A stretch of 64,000 nucleotides of DNA from Colius striatus (GCF_028858725.1 NC_084761.1:93893971-93957970); one strand, 5' to 3'; positions 45,208 to 60,200 are shown, counted from the stretch's first letter. Numbers and translations: made by a program. Notes: generated by a model not told the origin, from the letters alone.

Positions 45208-48200
45208 CTACAAGGAAAATATGGCAGGTTAGATTGCAGAGTTTCATAACCTCTCAGCTGCTGTCCTCCAGTTCCTGTTATGAGCACCTGGGAACGTTGG
45301 CATTGGCTAGTAGGAAATACAAGCACCCAATACTCTCTGGTAAAGTGTATTTATTCTTACATTTGTTATCCAACCTATTGAAATGTTGTGAAGAGATACA
45401 CACCCATAAAACTCAAAGGAGGAGAGTGTTAATTTTCATGGGTCATTATAGTAGACAAGGCTTTGTAATTGGGTTTGAAAAACATGCAAGCTGACCCTTC
45501 CCTTGTCACTACAAAGCTTTAGTGTTACAAGTTATTTTGCCCTTGGTCTTCCATCCAAACAGATAACCACTACAGTGTGACCCAACGTCCCACAGCTTTC
45601 CCAAGCTTCCTTCCATCCTTTGGCAGGCAGCTGTGGGGTGACTTTAATGAGATACTGGTCTGTTTGCAGTTGCTTTCATGAAGCTGACAAGTGTCCACTT
45701 GCTACTTGGGCCATTTTGGAAGCGTGCAGCCAAGCTAAGAGGTGTGGTGAGAGGAGCTGGCCACAAAACCAGTGGAGGAGGAAGCAGACACATACTGGAT
45801 GACCTAGGCTAAAAGAATACCCACACTGGCTGGTGAACAGAGTGCAGAGATGGATTAACACCAAATCCATACCTAAAGGAAGAGGCTCTTCAACGCTGAA
45901 GCCTGAGTCACACTCCAGACCCCAGTAACTATGAGAAAAGTGACGATTCAGAAGATCCCTTCTCTTTCCCACCAGCATCACTGTGCCATCCAATTTATCT
46001 AGTCCTTTTAAGAAAGGTCTGGCAAGTTTCAACAGTCCAAACAGTACACAGCCAACAGGCATGCAAACCCTCTCTGAGAGCCCTGCACACTGATATAGGA
46101 GCCAGCAGCGTCATTCGCTAGCCATCTTGCCTGCAGCCTCTCTGGTTTTGGTCAATCAGCATATATGTAAACAATTCCAGCTCATTCTGTCTCAAGAATC
46201 TGAATGTAACATGTTTCAATTATAATACCAGTGTTTCAATTATACAAGACCATTTTGCATAAGCACTGCAAAGTCTAACAAGTTAATGTTTCAATGAACT
46301 TTGAGATTTCTGTAAACATTAGGGACTTATGCTGTGGGAGCCCTGTACATATATATCTATACACTCCACTGGAATTCTAGACAAAGTTTCCCATCATGTG
46401 AAGTAAATCCTTCAAACAAAATGTTAAAGACTTACTTCTCTTTACAGCAGTGCAGAATTACTAATAGCTTCTTTGGCTTTGCACTTCTTTTTTGTTCCAA
46501 ATCATATGCAAACAACCCCGAGTCTTGCACAGGATGCTGTATGTTGTCTAAGGGTGTGTGCAGGTTTACGTATAAATAAATACACATTTGCCAGGGAACA
46601 GGATTTGTCAGTGATCCAGAGAGGCAAGCACTGCTTGCAAGGTTCATGCTAACCTGTGTTTCTCCTTTCCAGATGGCAATACAACAACTCTACAACCATG
46701 TAAGAGTTCTCTTACGCAGGCTATATACATATATATATATATATTTGGCTTTGTCCTAAGTCAGTTCTTGTCCCCAAGTGCCTGGACTCTAAAGCCAGAC
46801 TTCTCTATTCATTTGTTTCGTTGCTGTATCACACTCTGCATAGTCTGATCATGTGTTTCTCACATGATGCTTTAGGAAGCCAGAGATCTGGGTTCAGGAT
46901 GCTGATAAATAACGTAAAGAATTCTAAACAGACTTAAGCAGAGATAAAAACATGAACAAAACCACCTTCTGTCACAGCTACTTTTACAACACAACAAGCA
47001 TCGCTGCCAGGACACAGCTGAGTCTGTGGGATTTAAATAATCCTATAAGAATATACCTGGGGTCACTGGAACAGTTGAAAGTGCCAGTACGTATGCCGAA
47101 TCTTGACACTTTCTTCACCATTTTCTCCCAGTGGACTTTACCCACCAGCGGGCTTCTGTCATTTGCTATGACCTATTGCCAAAAGGAAATAATCATTTAG
47201 TTATCACAGTAAGTTTGCTTCCTGAAAACAGAGATCTAGTCACCTTTGATACGGTTTTCTTCGTCTCTTAGGCTATGGAGTAGGTATATATAATCAGTTA
47301 TCACACAACATGTCTTTGAGAGGAAACGTTAAGACAGAAATATAGTTTCTGTGGACAGACAACAGGGCATCATCACTTTAAGTACCTGTTCAGATAGCAA
47401 AGTCAGTGGTAGTTAACAAAAATCACACAACTATCATTAACCAGTTCATAGCTAGGGAGAAAGAAAGAAGGTGCAGCAGGTTCCTCTTCTTTGCAGTTAA
47501 AAATATCATTATTTTATTACAGTTTTCCATGAAAAGTTCCAAGATATCTAAGAAACGTTGTTTTGGAGAAGTGAGTTGGACTGGATGTACCTGGTACCAG
47601 ATTAGGCCATCAGCAACCATTCCTAAGCAGTGGAAACTAGTGATTAAACTCCCAGATAATGCCTAGAAATCCTGACTCCTTCCAGCTTTGCCAGTGACTC
47701 ACTCTGTAACTTGACACGACTGATCCACCAACTCCCATGTCCCACCTGCCACTTCAGGGTGATAATTCCCTGTGAGAGATCCCAAGGTCTAATTTGTTCT
47801 AACCAGTATATTAAAGCAGGATTTCAGGTTATCTAGATGAAAGCTTCTGCAGACAGAAATGACAAAGAGCTCATCCTCTGACTTAAAACTGCACAGGGAA
47901 AGGGGAAGAAAAAAACCCCAAAGGAAAAGAAACCTCTGCCTGCCTACAGTTAACAGGTAATTTTGAATGACATGACTGATCATGCATTATTCCATGAGCC
48001 GTCGCAGCTCCTATTTTAGAAGTGCCTCACGTGCTTCTGCAGGCTCACTGGCAACCACTTCAAATACTTTTGAAATGAAGTTTTGAATCTTCCATTCCTT
48101 AGGTATTTGTTTACCTGCCATTAAACTTCTCCCAGTCATTTTCTGACTTCATAAGTGCAAATGTCAGCTTTTCCCCTGGAAGCTGAGTGGTTGGACTCGA

Positions 48201-51200
48201 TTATCTTAAAGGTCTTTTCCAACCTAAATGATTCTGTGATTCTATGATTTGGTTTTCATCATAATTAACAGTTGTGTATGTACAGGCCGAGATACAGGCC
48301 TGGAAAGCATATTTGAGACTCAAATGCTTTGTGGTAAGTAGCATCCCCTCAAAACCTGAAGAGAATTCACTAAGCAGAAAAGTTGTATGTGAGGAAACAA
48401 AGCTGAAGTTCCAGACTACACTGCTGCCATTCCACTGAGCCCCAGATGTTTAAATAAAACCAGAGGTGAACACAGAGATAAGAATCCTTCAAGTTATTCT
48501 CAAAACACACACATCTCAGAAAAGCCTTTCTGATTAGCTAAACATAACCTTCAAGAACCGAGACAACCAGATGGGGAAATCGATTGTATTGTTGTGGCTT
48601 CTTAACTCACCCACTCTAACTGAAGCAATTACTTTGGGTATTTTAAACTTCAACTATTTCAACTAGAAGAGACCATGTTCCTAAAGACATCTTAATGCCC
48701 ATATATCCTCCGAGCTGCTGCCTCATGATAAATGCTTCCAACATAGTAAGGAGTCACTACATTTTATTAGTAAGCATTACTCTTTGGTACAGTTACTCAC
48801 AGATGCATTTCTTCCACAATTCTGTGTGCATGTTTTGAAAAAGCCTAGCAGGGCTGCCTAGAGTATGCTTGTGGTAGGTGCAGGAGGACAGATCCTAATC
48901 AGCTGTTTCTTCTGACTGCAGCATCTCCTTTATGGTGAAAGACTGAGGGAGCTGGGGCTCTTTAGCTTGGAGGAGACTGAGAGGTGACCTCATTCATGTT
49001 TATAAATACATAAAGGTGAGTTTCAGGAGGATGGAGCCAGGCTCTTCTCAATGATGGCCAATGAAAGGACAAGGGGGCAATGGGTACATGCTGGAACACA
49101 TGAGGTTCCAAAGAAATACAAGGAAAAGCCTCTTCCCTGTTGAGGTGAGGGAGCACTGGAAAGGGCTGCCCAGGAGGGTTGTGGAGTCTCCTTCTCTGGA
49201 AACATTCCAAACCCACCTGGACAAGTTCCTGTGTGACCTACTCTAGGAGGTCCTGCTCTGGCAGGGGGGTTACACTGGATGCTCTTTCGAGATCCCTTCC
49301 AACCCTTAACATTCTGTGATTCTGTGACATTACAATCTTCACTGTAAGTGTCAAGGGAAGGACATTTGTCCATGGTCACCAGTGTCTTTTAGTGTCATCT
49401 GGCTGTTTATATTGGCAGATTTTATAATACCAATTTAATTCCATTCCTAAGTAACTTCCTTCAAGACTTTGTCTTATGTGAAAAAACAATGACAGAACTT
49501 TCTGTTTTGTAACTAGACAGAGAGAACCCCATGATGGTTTTGCACCCTGAAGCTTTGTAAAATTCCTTGGGCTCATGCTTTTATGATGTCATTATGGCAA
49601 AAAGAAATAGCTCAAATAAACACGTCCCTTCCAGCTGCTCCTTACAGACAACACCCACTTACAACATTGGGAGTTCACTACAGAGGCAAGAGTTTGTATT
49701 TTGGAAAGTAATCATCATCTCTGTGGATGAGGGAGTCTGAGGAGATCTTGCAGGTTAAGCAATCACAAAGTAATTCAGTTTAAATAAAAGATAACATGCA
49801 AACACTTGGAACAGATTTTAAGAAGTGTGAATTTTGATAAGCTAAGAAATTTAGCTTAGAACCCTGTGACTGAGGAGACCAAGGATTTAAATATGGAAAG
49901 GGCCTGGAGATTTTTCAAGTCTAAGGTGTTAAAGCTATCAGGATGTTGTATTTCAAGTAAAGGGAAAAAAAAGCTGTCAAGTCCTGCACTTCTTCCTAGC
50001 AAGAACTTCCAAAAAGATGTTAGAAATAGTTTGAGAATCTACAGGGAATGAAAAAAGGTCAAAAGGAAGAGCTAGCCAAAAAAAGATAGGCCAGAAATAA
50101 TAACTTAAAAAAAAACAACTGTAGGGAAAATTGAGCAATTTGAGTTTGACTGCATGAAATATATTATGGGCTGCACCAAAAGGTTTTTCAGGCATATGGG
50201 TAAGAACAGAATGGGGTGGGGGGGAGGAGCAGCACGATCACCATACAATAGAGATAGGATAGAAATGTAAGATGATTTTCTTTTAAAAATGAAATTAATG
50301 GCTCACTGTGGATGGGTTAGTGAGTTATGGGAAGAGGCTGTATCACCTGAAGATGCAAATAACACACTTAAATCAGGGCAAGCAGGTCATCTCCACCCCA
50401 CAACCATAACCGAAGCATACAAAATCATAAATGAGCTTGTGAGCTTTTCTTACAAAAGCTCTGTCACATTAATTCATATTTTGACAGAAGAATTACAAAT
50501 TAGTAACTATATTTAAATGAAAAATATATCCCACCAGTTTGGTGTCAGCAGTTTGTAGAACAAATTTATAAACATTTATATTAACATTTATAAATATCTA
50601 AAGGGTGGGTGTCAGGAGGTTGGGGCAGCACTTTTTTCTATGGTATCTAACAACAGGACAAGGGGTGATGGGATGAAACTGGAACACAAAAAGCTCCACT
50701 TAAACATAAGAAAAAACGATTTCACTGTGAGGTGAGGGAGCCCTGGCACAGGCTGCCCAGAGGGGTTGTGGAGGCTCCTTCCTTGGAGCTCTTCAAGTCC
50801 CGCCTGGACATGTTCCTGTGTGACCTGATCTAGGTGACCCTGCTTCTGCAGGGGGGGTGGACTAGATGATCTCTACAGGTCCCTTCCAAGCTCTACCATT
50901 CCATGATTCTACGAAATTCTGAAGGTGCAGAGATATCCCTTTCCAGGCTGCAATTACTAATCAGGATTGTTATTCCTAATTGTTAAAAATCCATCTTTTC
51001 CCAGAGGAAAAGAACAGTTTCAAGAGAAAGAGAAAGTAGTTCCTCATCTGTAGTTTGGTTTAGTGTCATGGAAGATTGTTATGAGAATTGGGGATAAGCT
51101 TTTATGGCAAGTAAAGAAAAAATAAGTTTTAAACTGAGTAAGAAATTGGCCAAGACAAGAAAACATCAAAATGCCAGGAAGGTGCTCACAGACTCCCTAA

Positions 51201-54200
51201 GAGATTTACCTTAGGTCTCAGTTCAGCTCATATTCCTATTCATGCCCTTCCTGCAGAAACTTTAAGTCTCCCAAAGCCATTTGTAGATGACATAAATATT
51301 GGGAAGTACATCTATGTGCAAAAGAGGATTATAAGACCATCGAGGAAGGGCTGCACAAATCTTGTAATGCACAGTGTCAGGAATGAAATTGAATTCAATA
51401 ACGAACGGGACACTCGGGGAGTTCATCGGTTAGAAACAGCGCTGGGAAGAAAAGCTTGGGTCTATTAGCTGATCCAAGGGGAACTATCAGCCATCAATAT
51501 TAACTGGCTGCAAAACGAGCAACGCCTAGGATATGTTATACCCAATGAAACCAAGTGGTTGATTGCTGTCACGTACTGGGAGAAGTGGGGTAGACATCAG
51601 GAGTCGGTGGAACTAAAGGGCGATAGCAATTTAAGTGCCGTAGGAACAAATTAGCCATGAACACACTTGTCAGAAGTCAGACACGCGTTTCCAAGGAGAG
51701 AAGAGTCAATAGGAGCATTACACTGGGACAACTTGTGATTTAAGAGAGTGAGCAAGGTGTTTTATAAACACATATTCCACAGTGTAGCAGTGAGCTGGGC
51801 ACGCTCACCCCAGTCACATGCTCTGTTTCATTTGAAAGAGGTAATGATGAAGCTCATGGGAGAGGTATCTTTCATGAGATCTGCTGGCACAGCTGGGAAA
51901 CAAAACGACACGTCGAGGAGCACAAACCTTTGCTTCAAGCTTTTCTTATTGTTAGCCACGTTCACAATCTGCAAAATATTGTATGTCAAAAGTGACAACT
52001 GCGACAACAGAGATAACTCAGTCCATGATCATGGGCTAAGAGAATCCAATAGCATCAATGTAACCCTGCCATTTAACAACCTCACATCATGGATTAGAGC
52101 CTCAATCTACACCTAACCCAGTCAAGAGAACTGGCTCTGATGGCAGGACTTGAATTACCAGCCCTGTGTATTAGTTACTGGCTTCTTCAGTGGAAGAAGA
52201 TGCTGTAAAGAAGGCTGGGCCCTCACTGAGCACCCACCCACAAACCTCCTCTGGTCCTCAGGCACAAGCTTCTTCATATGCCATCTGTGAACTGGGCAGG
52301 ACCACATCATATCCCAAAAGGTCAGGGGATTCTCAACCAACAACCATGAAATCATACAATCATAGAATGGCAGGGGTTGACAGGGACCTTTAGAGATCAT
52401 CTAGTCCAACTCCCCTGCTCAGGCAGGTCCACCTAGATCAGGTCACACAGGAACATGTCCAGGTGGGTCTTGAAGACCTCCAAGGAAGGAGACTCCAGAC
52501 CCTCCCTGGGCAGCCTGTGCCAGGGCTCCCTCACCTCAACAGTGAAATAGGTTTTCCTTATGTTTCAATGGAACTTTTTGTGTTCCAGCTTCAACCCATT
52601 ACCCCTTGTCCTGTTGCTAGATACCATAGAAAAAAGGGATGTCCCAACCTGCTGACACCCACCATTTAGATATTTGTAAATATTAATGAGATCCTCATCT
52701 AGACCTACACCTAACCCAGGCAAGAGAGGACTGGCTCTGATGGCAGGGTTTGAATTACCAGCCTTCTGTATTAGTTACTGGCTTTGGTGGAAGAAGATAC
52801 TGTAAAGAAGGCTGGGCCCTCACTGAGCACCCACCCACAAACCTCCTCTGAAGCCTCAGGCACAAGTTTCTTGATATTCCATCTGTGAATTGGGCAGGAC
52901 CACACCATATCCCAAAAGGTCAAGGGATTCTCAACCAACAACCATAAAATACTGAGGTAAGTTATGGCACCAAGACGTGCAAAGTAAGAATGGAAAGATG
53001 GAGGTTTGGAAACCTCCTTTATTTTTGCACGTTCTGATTGAGGGGTTTTTTTGTTTAGTTTCTATAAATACCTCAGAAGGTGGCTTCCAGATATCACAGA
53101 AATCAAACTGAAAGTAGAATTCATCTAGGGATATACAAGACTGAAATAACTGAAACCCTGAGTGATTTCAACAGGCAGTTGAATAGGTAGCTTTTGCACT
53201 GGAAGAGCTGTCCCGACTTTGAATTAAACAAAACTGTCTCAAAAGAGGCCAATCACAAACGTAAAGACTAGAATCATTTTGATCTGTATGATAAAATAGA
53301 CATAGTTATGACATTAAAGAAGCAAACAGGCTATAAGAGCAAATACCCTGAAGACAGAAAGATACAAAAACAGTTACAAAAATAGGACAATGTCAGCAAG
53401 ACAGTTTGCCTCATGCCTAATCCAAACCAAAAGTGTCTTGGGTAGATGCACTGACATTGCAATAACTACTTCATCACTGTCATCACTGCAGTTGCTCCTT
53501 AATTTCTAGTTAACATTAAGGATTTAAACAAAAAAGTATATATTTTATGAAACATACATTCTGAAAATGCCAGTACCAGATATGACAGAAGTCAAAGAGG
53601 CCCAAGGAAACACTGCTGCTGTTGAAGAGTTTGCTGTAGCAATGTGATCTGCAAAGACAGACTCCTCATCTGGTATCCCTGCAGCACTTTAAGCGCAATA
53701 TGACAGTAGCCTCACTTGAGCAATCTCCCATTTTCTGTACATTTAAATCACATCTTGTTCCATCTCATTTAGACAGGTATGTAGAGATTTGAAAGCAGGT
53801 CATGGGAACAAGATTTGGCCTCAGTAACTTTTGAATCTCACTCACAACTAAAAATGTTCAAATATCACAAGGCACAAGGGTGAGTCAGAGATGGCCAAAT
53901 GCAGAACAAACACTTCATGGTGTTTCAACTCTCATCATTTTAACCAGGATATCAGGTGTCAGGGATACCTCCTTATACCAAGAGCACACAACCTTGAATA
54001 CACATCAACAGTCAAAACTTGTTTGCTCAGCTTAGCCACAAGACAGCATCTCCAAACGCTCATAGACTCTGTGCACTAGGACACTGTGACAGGCTCTAAA
54101 TCATCAGGAAGAACAAAAGCTATTAAATAAGAGCCACCATTTCCTGCTGCACACACAGACGTCCAGATGGTTCTCCCAGGAGTGGTCAGTCCTGGCCCTC

Positions 54201-57200
54201 TGAAGGTCAGGCTCTGCAGGAAGGAGTACAGACACTGGCATCGGAAAAAAACAGAGACATTTATTTTGTCAGAGGCAAAACTGATCTCTGACTTCTTTAA
54301 TGACCTGGTAATGTTGTACATATGTGGGAACTCTGTCTGGTTTGGCAGCTTCCAGTTTGACATATCCAGACACCTGGAGGTCCATGAGCTCTTCCACAGT
54401 ACCTGCAGAGGGTAAGTGAGCAAAGGAAGCCTGATATTACTTCCTCATAGAACCCCTGATATTCAACACCTATGTTGCAAACTATCCTCCCTTAGCTAAA
54501 AACAAGCCAAAATATTTGGATAATGCTCATCTATAAACACAATTAATTATAAATGGGCTGATGAGTTATTTATTAGAAGCATGGGAAAGAAAAGCTCATT
54601 TATTCCAGTTAACATCAATAAGTTTCTAGATGACTCTCTGTACTTCTAGTAATTCTGAGACCTCTCACTCTATTTTCAATTTGTCTTTGTGCTGATGAAA
54701 CTGAATTTCCACATAGTTGCTCTTTCCTAAGAACTCCTAACTGGTTCAGAATCTGTCCATATGGATTAAAGATGGAGATTTTTGTGCTTTGCTGACAAAG
54801 AAACCATGAGAAATGAGAGCCAAACAGGCAAAGACAGAAGACTACATCCATCACAGGATGCAAAAATTAACCACCTAAAAATTACATGTAGTTTCTCAAG
54901 AGAGGTGAGGTGATCTATGCACCAATCTGAACAGCTCAGTTAAGCCGTCAGTTAAGTCAGGAGTTGAGAACAAATGAGCATCTGTAATGAATTAACAGAG
55001 ATATGCAGGTAATGAGAACGATTACTTTCTAGCTGATGGTATTCTGCACCCTTGACTGGACATGAAGACTCTCAAGGACGTTACTGAAAGTTAAAATCAG
55101 GTAGGATTACTGTAAGTGATCCTGACATGCTACTGGGAAAGCCTGAACGATGGGTTTTAAAAGAATTGTGTGTTTCTGCTTAATTTCTTTGGAGTGAGAA
55201 CAACTGATCACCTGGCACAATTATAAAGGCAAATATGAAAATTACTCATCCCACATGCAAGGAAAAAAAAAGAAGGAATGAACAAACTACCACCAAAATC
55301 CTTTAGGCACATCCTTTGCTCTGTGACTACAGCACTTGAACAAGAAGCTGGGATGCAGAACAGACTGCAGCACTTCATACTCACAACAGTATCCTTTCTG
55401 CCTCTACCAGACATGATCAAAATGTTTGCCCTCCTGCTTCAACACTAGGAATAAAGTCTTCTTTATTTCTCTCTAACACTATGTTAGAGACTTTGAAAAC
55501 AAAACTATACATTAATTTAGATTTAAAATCATTTACTGTCTGTACTGAAAAAGTCTTAATGACCATGATATTGTTGGACGTGACAGGCTTCTAGAGAGTA
55601 ACCAGAGAGCACAAGCCATAGCAGAGTACTCTACTGAGAAGCAGCTCTAGAAACTACCACCCATCCTCCTTGCCAGCCACAGAAGTGCACACCAGTAACC
55701 AGCAAGCCAGAAGAAAGGCATAAAAGGAAAGGTGATGAGATCATGAGCTAACAGGAGAAAGAATATGCTGTTGTGGTGGCTCTGTGGAAGCTCCACACGG
55801 GAGCAGAAGGCACCTGTGAACAGCTACACTGGTAAACATATCATCACTGACCCTGGATGCTTTTTCAGATGGGTTTCCAGAAAATAAAGAAACAAAGCAC
55901 AAATCACTGTTTCATAGACTGGTAGGGGTTGGAAGGGACCTTTAGAGATCATCTAGTCCAATCCCCCTGCTCAGGCAGGTCCACCTAGATCAGGTCACAC
56001 AGGAACATGTCCAGGTGGGTCTTGAGGACCTCCAAGGAAGGAGACTCCTCAACCCCTCTGGGCAGCCTGTGCCAGGGCTCCCACACCTCAACAATGAAAT
56101 AGTTTTTCCTTATGTATAAATGGACATTTTTGTGTTCCAGCTTCATCCCATTACCCCTTGTCCTGTTACTAGTTTCCTTGTGGATAGACTTTCCCTTTCT
56201 TCAAGGAACTCATCCTTCTGAGAAATAATTGTCTCTTTTTTTTCCCCCTTGATTCTCTGCACACAGTGATGGTTACCACATTACCAGCCTGTGCCACCTC
56301 AGAAACTTCATTTACATGCATTGGAAAGTAAAAGTCATCTTTACCGGCCTCCCAGACATCTATCATAAAGTGTTCCAAGCCCAACTCAATCCACAGCCAG
56401 CCTGCAAGCTGAGCCAGAACTGCTCCTCTCCCTCCACTGCTTCCCAGCAGCTCCCTCCCTCCTTCCCCAACACAGATTCCTTTCCTCTCCCCAGCCAGTA
56501 GCCAGAACAGAGCAGAGGACTGCTCCAACCTTCTCTGCAGTTCCTGATCCCCTCAGTGAAGCATCCTCACTCTTCTGCTGTCCCCTGCCGAAGCATCCAG
56601 CTGGTTAATTAGCTGTAAAGTTTCCACAGGAGAATGACAAGGGAGGGTAATCAAGAATTAGGACATGGAAGTGATGATAAAAAAGCAGGCTCTGCAGGGA
56701 TGAGGTCTAGGAAGAGAGCATGGGAAAAACTGTCAGAAGAGAGGAAGAATCCAGCCCAGGAGTCATCCAGACAGGAGTTATGGTGGGGAAGGGAGCAAAT
56801 GAAAACTCAAAGTGATGAAAAGTCAAAAAAGCTCGAATGAAAAGAAGTTTGACATGTCTGGTGGTTTTTATTGTGGAGAAACAGACAAATAGTGCTCAGC
56901 AAGTAAATTATTCTGTAAATTCCACTGATTTTTTTTCCCACAGCTATTGTGACCAACTGAATGGCTGTGCAAATATTCCGAGAATGATGACAACATCCAT
57001 CACGCAGCGATATCAGAGCACAGCCCATCCAATCTGTTATTACAAAGCTCGCTGAAAATATAGCACCACTCAAACTCTGCAAGCAACAGACAACAGAGAA
57101 CCACCATATTTTACTCTTTTGAGCTGCATGGGAAGGAAAGAAGGCTTTTCACAGTATATTCATGTTAGTATTTATCAACTAGCCTGGAGATGTCTAAGCC

Positions 57201-60200
57201 TCCTTTTGACACTCTCTGCTTCAAGAGCACCCTTCTATGTGATTTAAACCTGAAACTTAGATTCAATAAACTCCAAATACATCTTTCCCAAAACACAAAT
57301 GCCATTTGACTCTGAAGGGACTCTGTCCACTCATTGTCTATTTTAGGGCGAGATCTGATGTGGTGATAGTGCAGGCTTAATAACAAGAAGCCATTAAATC
57401 TTGATAATCTATTTCTAGAGAAAACATGAAGTGAGAAGACTGGACAAACCAGGCAGGAAAGCTGTCAACTGAACAGCTAATTGGCTGGTGGAGAATTTTG
57501 ATTGCCTAATGTGGCTGCTGGCAAGGAATTTATACCTTAAAAAAAACTCTTATCAAAAAAGAAATTGATGCAGAAAGCATGTTTACATTTTGCTCTAGGT
57601 TGCTTATGTTTGCAAGACCAGTGATGAGCTGTTTGAGAATCCTACTTGCAAAAATCTTTCTTGCTCTCTTTGCTTTATGTTTGCTTATGTTCTCTTGTTC
57701 TCAAGCAGCCCCAGGGAAGCACACTCAGAAATCAGTGGGCCCACATGGTTTGGGGGAAGATTAATTTTAAGCTAAGTTGTAGAAGCGGCTACTAGCCTGG
57801 GAAGTAGCACACAGAGATCTTCCTTTTGTGAAGTGGCAACAGAGATTTTAACAGTGCTCTAAGTCCCTTAAATAAACAGAAAATTAAACTGGTTGGGTCT
57901 GAGTGTGTAGTACAGCCACATGTAAGAACAACAACAGAAGCACCTCTCCTGTGCCAGCTGGGAGCACCTATACTTAATGCACCTACTTCACACATGACAC
58001 AAGCTCTCACAATACCAGGGCCAAGTACTTGCATCATCTGTGTACTTAAGTGTGTGCCACTTTGCTTGTTTTCTGGTTCTAAAGTGCCTGTTTTTCAAAA
58101 AGCAATCCACAGAATAACAGGGTTTTTTTCTCCCTGTCTGTATAGGAACTCTCTCATTTCCAGCCTCTCTTTGGTTTTTTTTAACATATATCTTCCTTAT
58201 GATGACCCTGATGTACTGTATCTTTGCCATTACCTCTCTGTTATCCACCTTTACTACTAGTTAACTGCCCTCACAAACTCCTTCTTTGAAACACACTTTG
58301 GATGTGATAAAAATGTAAAAATGAATCATCACATTTCTATACCTGTACCAGCCAGATCCCATCTTTTGTGTCTTCTACAAGCTCGTAGAAGTGCATTTCA
58401 CCACTAAAGTTTGTACTGGAAACTGATTCAGAGGCCTCTTCCTCCTTGAGAGCAGAATAAAGCTCTCCTTCCATGAGGTCTCCTGAAAAAGAGACAATTG
58501 AGAGAAATGTAATTAAAACGGTACTTGAGAAAGATCACCTCATAAAATGTGGTAACAGTTTAACTCATTGTATTTTGCATGGTTGCTCAAAGAACCTTAT
58601 GAGTACAAAGGCAGTTAAACTTTAAAGTTGCTATAATTCTATCTACAGTGCCATGACTATGAAGAATTTGATTTCGGCTGTCAGGCCACCAAAGACGTGA
58701 ATGCTGTGCTGCTGACTACCCAGATGTACCACATGTGCAACCCAGCAGGCAAATGAATAAATGAACAACACCTAAGCTTCACTGAAGAGAGGGATATTCA
58801 GTGGCTGGGAGCAATTTTAATTGAGGTATCTTTGCTTTCCTTTCACAAAATAGTAAGCTTGCAGCAACCAGCTTCTAAACACTGGTAATTCAATCAGATT
58901 TCCAAAACTGCAATCAATAATTTTGTACCAAAAGAAACGTGTTGCTCATCTCATTACAAGGAAAAATCTCAGGTAGAATAATTTAGCTGCTGGCTTCTGT
59001 TTGCACAGTTGGGAAAAAGCTCCTATGAGTTCCAATCCTAGTGTTGTAAAGAGCTCACAGTAAAATCATGTGGTAATGTTTCCTTTGTCATCTCATTTCC
59101 TTCTCACGTTTTGTTTCCCAATCGTTACAAATGCTGACGATGACAATTAGCATTCTAGTAACTAATTTATTAAGCTTGAAGAAATTAAGACCTGTCCAAA
59201 AAGGCTGTTTCCTTCAAAATATATAATTAAAAGAAGTGTTACAGCTGAAACCCTTGAGGGGTTTCCAAAAGTATTTCTAGAATTTAGAAAAAAACAACTC
59301 AAAACCCAAACCAAAGTGGAAAAATGCTGCAAAGCCTGTTGGTATGAGAGGTGTTTCCATGACATTTGGAGAAGTCGGTTAATACAGTTTGTTTGGAGTT
59401 AAACACTTCCCTGCAGCATTTGCAACCCAAACATCATGACATCATTAAAGTACCTGACAGCCCAGGAGTGAAAGTGATTGGAAAGAAAAGTGAAATCGCC
59501 TAATGCTTTTTACTGTTGCAGCAGCAAAGCGAATGAACAACATCAATAAACAATGAACAGTAAAAGCAAATTAGATTTAAATGCCCAGCATTAATATCAA
59601 TTATTTAAACCAGTTTGCATTCGTAAGGTTATGGCACTCGCTGTTTCATCCAAATCCTTCTCTTTCTCTGTCCAGACAGCTGAGTCCCTTGCTGCCTATC
59701 CCCATCGCTGGGATTTCTCCCTCTCCTGGATCAGCAGTCCTTCGATCATTGATTTAAAAGCAGCTACTCACATTTTCCTGCTTGGCTGGCACTACAGCTA
59801 TTACATCAGCCCTATCTCCCGGTCCTTGGGGCCAGCTCCCTCTGACCAGTTCCAGGCCAGCATCCTTACTTTCAAGGCACTTGTGCCATTCCTTACATAC
59901 CCATCGTTCTTCACCCTTCGCTATTCACCATCCTCCGAAAGTCCACCTCTTTCGCTTGGTTTTCCCTACTGGCAAAGCACCTTCCTGCCTCTTCCCAAGT
60001 CATTATTTGTACACAGAATCTCCTTCTGCTCCTCCTCTATGAAACCATCACATCCCTCGGTATCTATCCCTTCTACTCCTCGGTTATAAAATCGCTGCTC
60101 TCCTCGGTACCCATCTTGACAGCAATACCTGTAATAACATCAGCAAACGGGTAGGGAAAGGAACACAGGGAAAAGAGCTGGTCTCAGCCATAAACAGTAA

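Larger units (their letters stand above)
47173..58342 (-). other. RNF103: RNF103 intron 2 (11.2 kb)
   Basis: The largest intron of the window. Holds five CR1 fragments, a ~246-bp duplication around one of them, and a CpG-containing tract near 51380-51720 of unknown origin. No RNA gene or exon seen; the 122-aa + ORF at 51748-52116 is not recognised. Confidence 0.7.

Noticed and set aside
59631-60089. 152-aa + ORF in RNF103 intron 1
   Set aside because: Ser/Pro/Phe/Leu-rich translation of a pyrimidine-rich tract; no family resemblance.
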